Origin: Enoplosus armatus
Taxonomy: Eukaryota; Chordata; Actinopteri; Centrarchiformes; Enoplosidae
DNA length: 64,000 nt
Assembly (NCBI RefSeq): GCF_043641665.1
Contig: NC_092192.1
Span: 24,129,907 to 24,193,906, forward strand
Direction of reading: 5' to 3'
In this document: positions 33,801 to 46,534 of the stretch, one piece after another
How positions within the stretch are numbered: the first letter of the stretch is position 1
Layout of the letters: each line of letters starts with the position of its first letter
Position numbers and translations under genes: made by a program
Notes under the pieces: model-generated
Told to the model about the DNA's origin: nothing
What the model saw: only the letters and a program-made list of their open reading frames with translations
The model's database searches: none

Positions 33801-36800
33801 CTAACCACTAGTTTCTGTTTAATATAGATTTGTTGCTATAACTGTCAAACAGTAAATGTTTTGGAGCATTTCATTGCCCCCTGTCTTCTACCTGTAACAG
33901 AGTAGATATGAGGATATGTCAGAAAGTGGAGAGCTGCAGTGTTAAAGAGGAGATGAAACATGCATGTTTTTAGCACTGGTAGGACCTAAATATAATACAA
34001 AAATCACCTTGCCTAAAATCTGATTTTAAGTTGTTGAAACCACATATATGACAAATTTATTTTCATAATTTCTACCTACCTAGCTAGCTACAGGGTTGGT
34101 TGGTTCCATTAACATGGATGAACACACACTTTTTGGAAATGAAGGAAGATGAACTTGAAAGACCTATGAGCCCGTGATAAGAACAATTGTTTGTGCATTC
34201 GAGCCAATATTGTGCGGGAGGTGGATGTGTTGGAGGTGACTATGCTGTCATTGAAAGATGTCCGAGCTGAAACACTGGAGTGTCCTGTTAAATAGCAGGT
34301 AAGTCAAGCCAGCTAATTAACCAATAACATTACCCTTATGCAGTAATTAAACAAATACACGTTACATGGTGTAGGCCAGAGACAGGAATATGATAGTATA
34401 CAGTGCGAACAATGATTCCACATGCAGTTTGTTTACACATAGTTAATATCTGACCAAATTGTTTTTGTTAATGTCGCTCCCCTGGTACTAATTACTAGCT
34501 AAACCCTTGCGTAAGCTAGTTGACAGAAACAGCTGTCAGCTAACAATGGCGGTAGCTAACGTTAGGTAGGTTCACATAGCCGACTAGGTGACATGCAATG
34601 GTGGACGAGCCAGTGTGATGCAAAACAGGTCTGAGAGGTCTGACATGACAATATGATGCCACATGAATGCTTTCTATGCGCTGTTTGTTTACATCACTTT
34701 GCGCAGCACGTTATGGAATCAACGTGTGGGAAACCACGGTCAAAACACTGTGCCAGTTTGATATTTGATGACATTCAGCAGGGTTCATCTTCAATAACTT
34801 TTGAGTGAGATCATCAATACACAGGAGGCATATTCTACAATCTGACAGAAATGACTCAACCCAATTTATAGGAGATGTAGAATAATACATATATAATACA
34901 TTAAACTCGTAATGAACAAGATTACATTACCAACATTGTCTTGCAGTACTACACCCACATAGGCAGCCGGACAGAATTCTGTGAAACAATCAGCAGACCT
35001 CCCCTAGTAATAGTAGCCTAATGCTGTCCAGAGATGGTGGGAAAGTTAGGAACATTTCTGGGGACAGCACCACGTGTGTACAAAGTGTGTACTATTGGCT
35101 TGTTGCACAACCATATGTAAAGAAAACACTAGCTTACCCGACTCAAAGGTTCAGTTTCACTAGCCAGCGCAGCAGTACTGTTTCTGAAAATAGACTGTTT
35201 TGTCCTCGGCTTTAACCCCGTAAAAAACAAATCTTTTACATCCAAGAGCAATACAGTAATGACCTCACTTTTGTCTTCTTCTGTCCTGTGGCTCCTCAGT
35301 CCCCATCTTTCACTGTCTCTGTCTTTCACTATCACAATCTTTCACTGTCTCTACCCGTATTTGTTGAACTCCAGCCAGGCTAACCAACCCCATGACGTCA
35401 CAGGTTATCCTACTGCAAGATGGCAGCACCATTGCCACAAAAGATAAAATGGGGCTTCTATTTTCATGTTTACATTTGTCATGTTTGTTGACTAGTGTTA
35501 TCCAGCCCTGCTCTGAATGGTTGCAGAACACCAAGGACCTCAAAACAGTATAAACGTACCTGTAACTGTCAGCCATTGAAACCTTTCATGTTAGTTTGAA
35601 AAGGCAGTGAAGACTCAGTATAAGAGTCAAATGAGGGTAAGCTATTTCCCAAAATGTGACATGATCCCTATTTCATGCAGTGTGAGCAAAGATGTGTAAT
35701 TTATGTTGCCACAATGCAGCAACAGGTTTATTTACAGTAAAGTGACATTGCTATCAGCTAAGACTTGGCAGGGTTCAGCCACCTCCACCTTCATCGAACA
35801 ATGGTTGTGGAAGCTTTCCACACTGCAGTAACAACTGATGAGTGACCAATTATAAATGTTTCCATTTATAAAAAATGTTTTGTGTTGTGTATGTCATAGA
35901 GCTTTGCTTTAATTGGAATGCAAATGTAAAGCACTTGGCGGGGTGTACGATGAAGCAGTGATAAATGACATTTGCTAATCCTTCTCTTAATAACTCACAC
36001 CAACAACCGAATAGCTTTATGTTTAATTGTAGTGTATTATTGCTTCTTTGTTTTTCTGTATTATTTCCTTTCAGTTAGAACAATAACCTTGCATATGTTC
36101 TTTCATTTACAGCATTACACTTTTTGTTACAGAAATCATTGAATTGTGTACACCTGGGAGCAACATTGCACCCACAACCGGGACCAATTACAACTGCTTA
36201 AAATGATACAAAATTCTCATTATTGACAGATTTGTAGCCAATTTTCTCACAGAAAGCCTAATATGGCTAACCAAATTATTCAATATGACAACTAAATCTA
36301 ACTAGGGCAATTAGGTTCAAACCCAGGGTGCTTCAACCACAATTTTTAAATGCAGAGAACAAACAAGAACAACAAAGAAAATAAATGAGATCCATACCTT
36401 TCGAAGAAATAAACAAGGAAATATAAATTAGTCTTGTTTGTTCCACCTTGTTTCATAAATTGTTTTTGAGTGTACTCAAGTCCCTACCACCACCCTTCGA
36501 AGGCACAACTGTCCATCCTGGTTCCCAACAGAATGGAGGGAATGAAGGCGGTAGTGAATATGAGCATTGAAGATGATGATGGCCACTAAAATCCAGTAAG
36601 TGGTAAGAAGATGGTGATGAAGATGGAGACCAGGAGGCAGTGGAATGACGGCGACTCGAGCAGCACACAAAACATGCAGAGTAATCACTCAGTTATCCAT
36701 ATCAACAGTTCGCTTGAGTTTCTTCTCAAAAACCAATATGTAAAATATCCAATACAATATCAAATATCCAAACACATATCTCAATAACTACACATTTTTA

Positions 36801-37391
36801 GCCTAAAACTCAATCTTATCTGTAAGCTTACTATGAACATAGCAGTCACAACAAAAGGATGGATATATAAAACATCATTCCTGCCTGTAGCAGAGTTAAC
36901 CACCACTAACTTAACATTTCTTTTACACAGTATTTAACTATTTCAAGTGAAATCATACCATCTGTAGCTTCATCAGGTTATTAGCTCATCCTGACTGGTT
37001 TTAGAACATGTAATACAGCAACAACTCAACAATTCTGACGGTTAGCATCCACCACAGTGGTAATTTGTTGTTCAGTTAGCAGCTAACTCACCGGAATATT
37101 CGATACACACGACGTTCAGTCGGGGTCGGCAGCTCCGTGGCCTTAGACTTTTCAACTTCCTGCACAAGAGCTACCTGCTAGCGCTACTATTGTGCTCGAG
37201 TCTCTGTCTCGCTCTCGATAAGAAGAGGGAAAAAAACTTGTCAAATGCGTCACACTTTCCTCTCTCAATTACGCCACTACGGAGCGCTCATGGACCGTAA
37301 TGACTGACGGGTGTAGTTATTCTAATATAGTCACACTTGTCTTCTCATAATGACTGCTCAGACTACCTGGCTACCCAAACAATCCCAATAA
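30882..37391. other. Long stretch without recognised genes
   Basis: 6.5 kb with only scattered short frames on both strands. It contains a short GT run near 31739-31753 and the structured palindrome at 32558-32594. The regions 34480-34620 and 37030-37340 look like repeat-derived sequence (GCTAACGTTAGG-type motifs) but could not be assigned. No host exon with convincing splice sites was found. Confidence 0.45.
32558..32594. repeat. Nested perfect palindromes
   Basis: CCAAAGCGCT and AGCGCTTTGG form a perfect 10-bp inverted repeat enclosing GAAAACG and the perfect palindrome CCCAGCTGGG. The preceding GGGCCTGTGTCCACCAAAGC is the sort of end seen on fish non-autonomous DNA transposons; no second end was found. 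Confidence 0.5.
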
Positions 37392-37975
37392 TCAGCGCAG
37401 ATTAAATTGTTTTGCCTGCATTTCTTCATCGGTTGAGTATTTGAAAAGAGTGGAGGATATAAAATACATATTGTTTTCTATTAGAGAAATAACTCTTAAA
37501 CCAGCATATAGTCTGAGGTTCGAATTTGTAACATTATCTAACAACAATTTATGGTCTAATACACCAAAAGCTGAACTAAAATCTAGCAACACTGCTCCCA
37601 CTAAGTTGTTATTATCAATATATTTATCCGTCATCTGTGTTAATGCTGTTCCAGTTGAGTGACCTTGCATGCTGGAAGTCAGTAATTAAATTATTTTCTT
37701 TAAAAAAAACCACTTTGTTCACAAACCATCTTTTCCAGCATTTTTGCTAAGAATTGGTAGCAGATGGCTGTTTGTACAACTAAATCCCTCTGCTGCATTT
37801 TTTTTTAATAGAGGAATAATCTTTGCCTCTTTCCAAGCTGAAGGGAAGACATCATTTTCTATGCTGGTATTGCAGATGTGGCAAACAGGTCCAGCCAAAC
37901 AGCTGGCCACCAATCTCAAAAGCTTTCCGTCAAGATTATCCATCCCACCTGGTTGATAATTGTAGTTCCATTTGT
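37392..37975 (-). pseudogene. Non-LTR RT relic (LINE, clade unsettled)
   Basis: The minus-strand frames give MDNLDGKLLRLVASCLAGPV, SIENDVFPSAWKEAKIIPLL and then, after a break near 37680-37715, GHSTGTALTQMTDKYIDNNN and LVGAVLLDFSSAFGVLDHKL. These are RT motifs 0 to A in the right order. The catalytic Asp of LLDFS is kept; the usual second Asp of AFDVLDH is Gly. The motifs differ clearly from the L2 copies in this window. The YxDD region is not present. Confidence 0.7.
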
Positions 37976-40688
37976 TTTATATTTACTTTATTTAATTCAA
38001 CTCCTGAAAAAGTACACCTTATCGTATTCAGTCTTAAAATAACACACTTCAATTTCCAGGGTCACAAGGTGGTACAGCAGATAAACGCCTTTCTCCTTTT
38101 CATTAAAAACTGAAGTTGTGTCCCGATGGCTGGAATGCATTCATTTTGAAGATGTTTGATTTGATCAAACACACACGTACACAACATTTCATAGTGGATT
38201 GTTTCACCAGTTATGCAGTGGGATTTACTGCCTTTCGTTTTCCCATTTTTCAAAGAATGTTGTTTCTTTATGACATCGGTCTACCCTCTAACACTTCCCA
38301 GCTTTAGTCATATTTTCACTCCTTGTTTTACTCAGCTGAGAAGCAGAAATAAGTCTGCTCTGAATACCAATGTATTTCCAGATGCATGGACCTACAGAGA
38401 TAATGTAAACTTAATCAAGATATCTTGAATTAAAATGCTATATGATGACTAAATTATAAGAGGCGAGTGGAAAGAAAAAGCAGGGGAGCAGCATCGACCT
38501 GCCTTTTGACCCAATGCATGGCTTTAAACATGTGTTCAGATATCCGACTTGGTGGCTCAGAGACTTTTTTTCCCTCTTTGTTACATGTGCAATCACTTGG
38601 CCTTTGTTATTAGAATGAAATTGCTTTTATTTCCTGGGGGAGATGGGAACAAGGTCTAGCGACCTGTCAGGGAACAGATCTTTAATCACTGGCCTTGAGT
38701 AAACCTTAGGAGTTTTAAAGATGTTTTAATGACCTGCCTTATCGCCACATCGTTCACCCTCTGACTATTAGAGCCGGGAAGGACAGGCTAATTGAAGTGT
38801 CACTCAGTGGAGAATTGTATTTCGTCTTCCTCTCTCTCTTTCTCTTTATTTCCCTCCCTCGCCCCTCTGTTGATTCATTTGATGGCTGTGGACACTTATT
38901 TTCCATACCTTTCCACTCTTTTCACTGTGGAGACAGGAATAAGGTCAGGCATGTTTTTTTTGTATTTTTGTGTGAATTTTGGGGATTTTAACAACCTGGG
39001 GGAGGTACATTCTACAAATGAAGCTCAGCATAATTTCAATGAGGAAGACTTATCTTTTGCTCATTTATTCACGTCCCTCTCTCTCTTCCCATTTCTCTAA
39101 TCAGCTGATCATTGCCGTTCTCTCACTATCCAACCAAATTTTGCCATGATCTCCATCAGCCAACTGCTGCGGTCCAGCCAATTACTACTGTGCTATCTTG
39201 AAAGCACAATCTCTGAAGAGCTGAGTATAGACTTGTAGCAGCACAGTAATCAGACATTATGGAGCTTATTAAAGGATATCATCACCTCTGCTTCTATTCT
39301 AGCATAAGGGAAGGTGATATTGGAGTGGATGTGTCCATACAGATTAGTTGTATTTGAATTTAGGAAAGATACATTTAAATCTAAAAAGGTAATCTGGTGG
39401 GTTTGACTCCATCTGGATCTGTTCTCTCATAATCTGATGAGCAAAGAGCTCACACTGACGCAAAATATCCGGGGTACTATCAAAGCATTGTATTGTAGAC
39501 TTTTCTTATTGCTATTTCTGCTATTTTTTATGACCTTTGACTATGTTTTATATGACGTACATGCATTGAGGGTAGAACTCATGGTTTGGGAGGATGTTGA
39601 CATATTAGAAAACTGTAAATATGATCGACTTGATTTTCTGAATAATAAAGACATACACACTTTCACATTAATAAATTAGTATCTTAACCACATTAACAAC
39701 ATCAACAGCAACATCAGATACATATACATTTTAAGAGGAGATCTAATACATGCTAATACGTGCTGTTTCTAAGCACAATCTTTCTGTACCTCTATGCGCT
39801 TCATCACATTTTGTAGAATTGTTTTGAAATGCAGTGTGGGTAAAACCTGAGCCCAAGGGCACGCAGACTGACCCAGTGAAGTGTATAGATTTCTGCTCCA
39901 ACCGTGCAGTCTTTGGCTTTTGTTTATCCTTAAGGAGCATTTCCTTCCTCCTCCTCCCAAGTGTCACGTCATATTTTAATGATTGATTTTTTCATTTATT
40001 CATTTGGTCCAGTCAAACTGTTGACATTTTGGGGCGGCTAGCAGATTGACTGAGATATATTGCACAGGACAACTGTCAAACTGCTCTTGTGTGTGTCTGG
40101 CATATAGTCCACGGACAGTTCAAATGGCCTTTCCAGCTCTGAAAAACTAGGGCAACCAACAGGCATAAAGCAGCAGCAGGCGTATCACAGCAAGGAGAAT
40201 TTCTTACAGTGATCCCCAGAAGATTTGTATTGGAATCACTGTATTGGTTTCTTTTGTGTGTTCTTTAGCACCACATAGAGGTGAATGCAAATAACTGAAT
40301 GGAAGAGGAAGTGAGCTAATAGTAAATATTCAGAATAACAGGAAGTAGTGTTCAGGAAGTTCCTTTTCCCCCATGGACTCATAGAGTGAGCATCACACTG
40401 TAATCCTCGTAATCCTTTGCATTACAGTTATATTAACATGTTTATGTTACTATTTTTTTGAGTTTGAGTATTTTGATGTTAGTTACTTTATTGTAAACTG
40501 CATATGGATGTATTAGTGCTTGGAGGTTAAAGCATGGGTCCTTGTGTAAATTGTATTTACTGTTATATATATTTTTTTTACATACATTGGCACACCTTTA
40601 AGTGCCTGTTCTCATTGTCAGTAATATTTTTCTGATCTTTACTACTCTTTACTGATGTACTAGAGATATTATTTAGTGCTTACAAAGG
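37976..40688. other. No gene seen
   Basis: AT-rich intergenic sequence. The frames at 38116-38428 and 38792-39100 have no recognisable motif. Confidence 0.45.
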
Positions 40689-40750
40689 CACCTACAGATT
40701 CTGGTCGGAGGGAATGACTTATGTGTGCATTTCATTGTGCTTTTGTAATT
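40689..40750 (+). pseudogene. PIF/Harbinger transposase fragment H3
   Basis: Encodes TYRFWSEGMTYVCISLCF, the same segment as YRFWLEGMPYVCISLCF at 42845-42900 in H2. That segment is the early YRFxxxGMxYLC block of HARBI1-like transposases. The nucleotide match is about 90 percent over 60 bp, then stops. Confidence 0.6.
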
Positions 40751-42428
40751 TTGTGTTCCCTTCCACAGTTTTACAAAATGACACATTTTCCTGTATTAAA
40801 TCCTGTCAAACACAACAACCTGTCTGTTCCTTGGAGGATGCAATGCTGGAGAATATAAAGTTAAGCTAGCTGTGTAGCTGAGAAATACGGTGCCTGCAAC
40901 AACAACAACAACATAAGATTAGTGTTTGTTTTGGTTGAGAGAGGCAGGCAGAGGCCATCTGTGTTCAGTTAAGAAGGAGGCAGACAGTTTTTATAGAATT
41001 CATTCACTCCTTCACTTCCACCCTTTGATACATTACATAGCTTAAGTGTGTGCGTACTTTACGTTAGCTTGAATATGCTGACTTAAAGCCAAAGACTTTT
41101 CATGTAATAAAACACATTTTGGCGTGCATTCATATTTAACCATAATCTGGCAAATGCACACACTCACAGTCTGTGTAGGAGGTTTTCTGGGTAAAGAAGA
41201 AGGCATGCAGCGATGTGGGGAGGTGGAACCAAGATTACATTAAAGAAACCTGGCACAGGGACTTTATTATTATACAACCACAGGAAGTGTTGACAGTCTT
41301 AGTGAGATGAGCCAACAAAAGTTAATTCATAAAGTTTTTATGAACTTTTCTGCATTTAGGAAGATGGTTTGAGACATTTGCATTTATGAAATGAAATGTT
41401 ATTACATCTCAAACACAACATGGCAAGCACGAAAAGGAGGAGAGCAGATCAGAAAACAACAAGGACAGTCAACACTAAATTATTGACCTGACAAAACAAT
41501 ACAGAGGGCAGTGTGCCTGTAGCCTAATTGACATTTACAACCAAATTGGTTCGTAATATTTCCATTATCCTTCAATACGTGGGATATGAGGAAAATCATA
41601 TCAGGATGCAGGAATCAACATCAGCAAGATTTATGACCTTTTACTAATTATCATCGATGTTCCATATTTATAGCTATCTCATTTAGTATGCACACACATA
41701 CTGTATTAATACCCTTAAATTAAGCTGGAAAAAAACATGGTTAATATAAATTATGTTGTCAAGCTATTCAAGTTGTTTGCATAAATTAGTCTGCAAACAT
41801 AGCATAACGTGTCATTTCATGGACGCTTTACAGTGCTGGGTGAATACATTTTTAGCCCTGGTGACCCCAGCAATCAATCTGTAACCCTCCCATGCTCTAT
41901 TCACTGAGACATGGAAACCAAGAGAATTGCTTATTTCAAATAGAATCTGCTCCGGCCCAAGAAGAAATGTTCTCTTTCTCTGTCTCCTCTTTATTTGTCC
42001 AATACATCTTTGCAAAGAAGCCTCTTAAATCTGAGAGAAATATGTCAAAGTACATTACACAGACACTCACAGCAGCTAAAAGTCAATAATTAAATCCTGG
42101 AATGGTCTTGAAGACCATTTCAAGTGAAAATTACCCTGACAGTCTCACAATGGAGGCTTCAACTGTGCATGAGGAGCCTTAACTTACCATAAAATAGTGC
42201 TGTTGATGAAAAACTTGAGCTACATTTTCTCTTTTAAATTTAAAGGACTTTTGTATTGTTTATATCCTGCTGTTGTGTCCATGTGTTTGCAGATGTATAC
42301 ACACTGTGTGCCTATTGTTGTTGTATTTTATCAGTATAATTCAGGAAATTGCTATTCAACCTGCAGCCTACTGTATCAGGCCCCATGTGGGCCTTTGTGA
42401 ATGGTTGTGGGCATCCAGTGGAGGGCTG
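40751..42428. other. No gene seen
   Basis: Short CAA repeat near 40896-40911; otherwise nothing recognised. Confidence 0.45.
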
Positions 42429-42616
42429 TGGACCGCCTGTATTACGAAGCAGGATTTGAGGTTAGCAAGGTAACTTCAAGGTTATCCCTGGATTTTCAGG
42501 GTTATGACATTGTTCACTTCTTACTGGGGTACATCGTCATGGTAACATGGAGCAGGTTATGTTCGAGATATCAGATAAGCTTGTATAAAGGAACCACCAA
42601 TCAATTATCTTGGAAA

Positions 42617-42932
42617 ATGGCGTCACCAATCATAGAAGATCCTGTGGAGCTCGGGGTGCGGATCGTGACAGGGTCTCTTTGGGGGACAGAGAATCAGAAT
42701 CAGAAATACTTTATTGATCCCGGGGGGGAAATTATACAGAGCGACTGTAACAGGCTGCATGCACTGTCGGCGCATGCGCACTACACAGAGTGTTCAGAGA
42801 CAAGCAAAGCACTTTGTGGCTTTCCCTGCCGGTGTTTTATATGAGACATATAGATTCTGGTTGGAGGGAATGCCTTATGTGTGCATTTCATTGTGCTTTT
42901 GTATACTGATATTATCCTCCAGCAGAGACTGA
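42617..42932 (+). pseudogene. HARBI1-like transposase N-terminus, interrupted
   Basis: From the ATG at 42617 the frame reads MASPIIEDPVELGVRIV, the standard start of fish Harbinger transposases. About 125 bp of foreign repeat sequence (ATCAGAATCAG, then ...GGGGGGGAAATTATAC) is then translated without homology. Homology resumes in a different frame at about 42825-42900 with VLYETYRFWLEGMPYVC. The DDE nuclease core is absent. Confidence 0.68.
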
Positions 42933-43059
42933 CTGAAGCACTAAAGCCTTGTACTTGCTGTATTTATAAGATATGAAAGTAAGCCTACTCACCGCTTTGA
43001 ATCATCATGTTTTATTTGCTCCGTTTGACAATTGTCAAACACACCATAAGAGTACATCA

Positions 43060-43295
43060 ATTCAATTCAATTCAATTTTATTTATATAGCGCAAAATCAC
43101 AACAAAAGTCATCTCATGACACAAAATAGAGCAGGTCTAGACCGACTCTTTATAATGTTATTACAGAGACCCAACAGTTCCCACCATGAGCAAGCACTTT
43201 GGCGACAGTGGCAAGGAAAAACTTCCTTTTAAGAGGCAGAAACCTCGAGCAGAACCAGACTCTAGGTGGGCGGTCATCTGCTTTGACCGGTTGGG

Positions 43296-43340
<45 letters not shown>

Positions 43341-45515
43341 GAGGGGGAGAGACAGACAGACAGACAGAAAGAGACAGAGAGAGAGAGATAGACGTAGAGA
43401 CACAGACAGACAGACAGACAGGCAGAGATGTATGGCAGCACTGGCAGTAGAAATAGCAGCTATAATTATAATAATACTGGAAATATGACTGATAATAGTA
43501 GTTACAGCTGTAATACTAGCTGAGATTAATAATCGCAGCTTTAATAGTAACAGAACTACGACTAAACATAATAACTGTAGTGGTGAGAGTCAGGCAGGCC
43601 CATGGCAGCAGCACCCAGGCGTACCAGGACCACGATCCACAGCAACCTGCGAGACGAGAAAGCACAAAGAAACTCCGGGGAAGAAATAAAGTTAGTAACA
43701 TGCATTGGACTGTGATGAATGTGCAAAGATGAAGAGGGAGAGGAGGAAAGCTCAGTGCATCATGGGAAGTCCCCCAGCAGTGTAGGCCTATAGCAGCATA
43801 ACTAGGGGGCTGGTCCAGGCAGGCCTGAGCCAGCCCTAACTATAAGCGTTATCAAAAAGCAAAGTTTTAAGCCTACTCTTAAAAGTAGAGAGTGTGTCTG
43901 CCTCCCGGACCCAAACTGGGAGCCGATTCCACAGGAGAGGAGCTTGATAGCTGAAGGCTCTGGCTCCTGTTCTGCTTTTGGAGACTCTAGGAACCACAAG
44001 CAACCCTGCATTCTGGGAGCGCAGTGCTCTAGTGGGGTAATAGGGTACTATGAGCTCTTTAAGATATGAGGGTGCCTGACCAGTAAGAGCTTTGTAAGTC
44101 AGGAGAAGGATTTTAAACTCTATTCTAGATTTTACAGGGAGCCAGTGCAGCGAAGCTAATACAGGAGAAATATGATCTCTTTTCCTGGTTCCTGTCAGTA
44201 CACGTGCCGCAGCATTCTGGATCAGCTGGAGAGTCCTCAGGGAGTTATTGGGACAGCCTGATAATATGGAATTGCAATAATCCAGCCTAGATGTGACAAA
44301 TGCATGGACTAATTTTTCTGCATCTGTTTGAGACAGGATCTTCCTGATTTTTGCAATGTTACGGAGGTGAAAGAAGGCAGTCCTTGAAGTTTGTTTTACG
44401 TGGGAGTTAAAGGACATGTCCTGATCAAATACAACTCCGAGATTCCTCACGGTGGCGCTGGAGGCCAGGGCAATGCCATCTAGGGCAACAATATCCTTAG
44501 ATACTGTGTTTCTGAGGTGTTCAGGGCCAAGAACAATAACTTCTGTCTTGTCTGAGTTCAACATTTACAGGTCATCCAGGTCTTTATGTCCTTAAGGCAT
44601 GCTTGGAGCTTGGCTAACTGATGAGGTTCTTCTGGCTTGATCGATAAATATAGCTGGGTATCATCCGCATAGCAATGAAAATGTATGGAGTGTTTTCTAA
44701 TAATATCCCCTAAAGGGAGCATATATAAGGTGAATAGTATTGGTCCAAGCACAGAACCTTGTGGAAATCCATGACTGACTTTGGCATACATGGAGGATTC
44801 ATCGTTAACATGTACAAACTGAGATCGATCTGATAAATACGACTTAAACCAGCTTCGTGCGGTTCCTTTGATGCCAATTAAATGTTCCAGTCTCTGTAAT
44901 AGGATATGATGGTCAATGGTGTCGAATGCAGCTCTAAGGTCTAACAAAACAAGTATAGAGACAAGTCCCTTGTCTGATGCAGTTAGAAGGTCATTTGTAA
45001 CTTTCACCAGTGCTGTCTCTGTGCTATGATGAGCTCTGAAACCTGACTGAAAGTCCTCAAGCAACTTATTGTCATGTAGAAAATCACACAGCTGGTTGGC
45101 GACTGCTTTCTCAAGAATCTTGGAGAGAAAGGGAAGGTTAGATATAGGTCTATAGTTGGCTAAAACCTCTGGATCAAGAGTGGGCTTTTTAAGAAGAGGT
45201 TTAATTACAGCTACTTTAAAGGACTGTGGTACGTAGCCTGTTAATAAAGACAGATTGATCATGTCTAGTAAAGAAGTGCTGACTAAAGGTAAAACTTCTT
45301 TAAGTAGCCAGGTTGGGATGGGGTCTAAGAGACAAGTTGATGGCTTAGATGAAGAGATGGTTTTAGTAATTTGGTGAAGGTCAATGGGAGAAAAGCAATC
45401 TAAATATACATCAGGTTTTACAGCTATTTCTGATTCCTGTAATAGGCTGCTCTGGCTTTACAGAGGGCCTTCCTATAAGTTCTAAGACTATCTTGCCAAA
45501 TTAAACGTGATTCCT
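43060..45515 (-). mobile_element. L2/Maui-type LINE, copy L2-2, with CATCA duplication
   Basis: The 3' end at the left carries an ATTCAATTCAATTCAATTTT tail, the repeat tail typical of L2. The element is 5'-truncated at 45515. CATCA lies on both sides (43055-43059, 45516-45520). It is 2456 bp, with a GA/GACA-rich 3' UTR at 43300-43425. Compared with L2-1 it lacks about 230 bp near 45430 but retains the whole C-terminal part. Confidence 0.88.
43836..45262 (-). pseudogene. L2 reverse transcriptase in two overlapping frames (L2-2)
   Basis: The first frame (45262-44558, 234 residues) holds RT motifs [76 protein letters not shown] and [12 protein letters not shown]. The second (44564-43836, 242 residues) holds [75 protein letters not shown] and [21 protein letters not shown] small deletion at about 44560 shifts the frame between them. 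The changes AxFDT preceded by R (usual S) and GFPQG (usual GVPQG/GAPQG) are probably decay. Catalytic YADD is intact. It is one of the better preserved coding regions in the window, yet it cannot give a full ORF2. Confidence 0.9.
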
Positions 45516-45935
45516 CATCAAAGCAACACATTAATTTAATAGAATATACAAATGTAATAGTCAAATCTCCTCATGCCCTAATGATGGGGCAGTGATATTA
45601 TAAGCCTTATGCATCCACACTGTGGTGATTTTTTGCCAGCTGTCCTTCCTGCATTTGGAAGCTGCAGCTGTTTTGCTTTTAGCCTGGATGATGGGTTTTA
45701 CTTCTTTGTCTAATATCATAGTTTGCTCTTCATTTGTAAAATATGCTGCTCTGCTACCCGTAGACTTGTACATGTTTGCGATTGGTCAGATACTGCACAA
45801 CCCGCCCCTTTCATGTGCACGCGCTCATGGCTAGATTGGGAAACCCTGGGTTGACTTACCGAGTTGATACTCACCGTATATACCCCACTGTCTAAAACCA
45901 GCATCAATAAACCCAGGATGGGGACTTTGGGTTTA

Positions 45936-46534
45936 CTGATTGAGTAGTTAGACGCATAGTGAAGCTGTGCTCCCAGATTAAACGCAATTTACCCACCGAA
46001 AACTCGAAGTCTCCATATTTTTTATATTTTATTTCATATCTTTTTAATCTAAAAAACGATCTCAAGGGGTAGAATGGCTGCCTGAGACTGGAGATTAATC
46101 ACCTGCAACAAGAAATCAACGGCAAACTTGACAACCAGTGCAGGATTTGAGAGCAGCCTGGAAACAGCTTTGTGAGCTGCTGGGATGGCAGCAGGCAGCG
46201 GGTCGCGGCGAGAGAGGACTAGCCGCGACCCCGAGAACGAGGGAAAAAACTCCAGAGGGGATGCACTGAGCAAATATGAACAGGGTTTTAAACTACACGA
46301 CCTGAGACTTTAAAATGACTATGACAGTTTTGCATTTTTTGTATTGATCACTATGTGCCTGGGAGAGGCGGGTTAATGTTTTCATATGGGATACGTTGGA
46401 CCCTCTCCTAATGAGAGGCTTCACCCTTGACCCACCAACGGGGTCATAGTTAAGGAGGAGCAAGAGGCTCCTCCAGAAAAAATGAAAAAGGATAAGACAC
46501 AAATTATATTTTTTATTTTTTCAGTTGTTGTAAA
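45936..46534. other. No gene seen
   Basis: A moderately GC-rich patch at 46130-46260 carries the inverted pair GGGTCGCGGC/GCCGCGACCC. No coding sequence is supported. Confidence 0.45.

Larger units (their letters stand above)
42429..45935 (+). mobile_element. PIF/Harbinger element H2, split by an L2 insertion
   Basis: The left end includes CCTGTATTACGAAGCAGG (from about 42435), the inverted partner of the H1 right end. A transposase start follows at 42617. Homology to H1 runs to ACATCA at 43059, breaks for the L2, and resumes at 45516 with CATCAAAGCAACACATTAAT, exactly where uninterrupted H1 continues. The right end fades near 45935. A second insertion, beginning with the fish-repeat motif ATCAGAATCAGAAATACTTT near 42690, interrupts the transposase between its first 17 residues and the YRFWLEG block. 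Confidence 0.75.

Noticed and set aside
36453..36688. Two overlapping minus-strand frames (71 and 70 residues)
   Set aside because: They overlap in different frames, with a His/Ser/Pro-rich chance composition and no motif.
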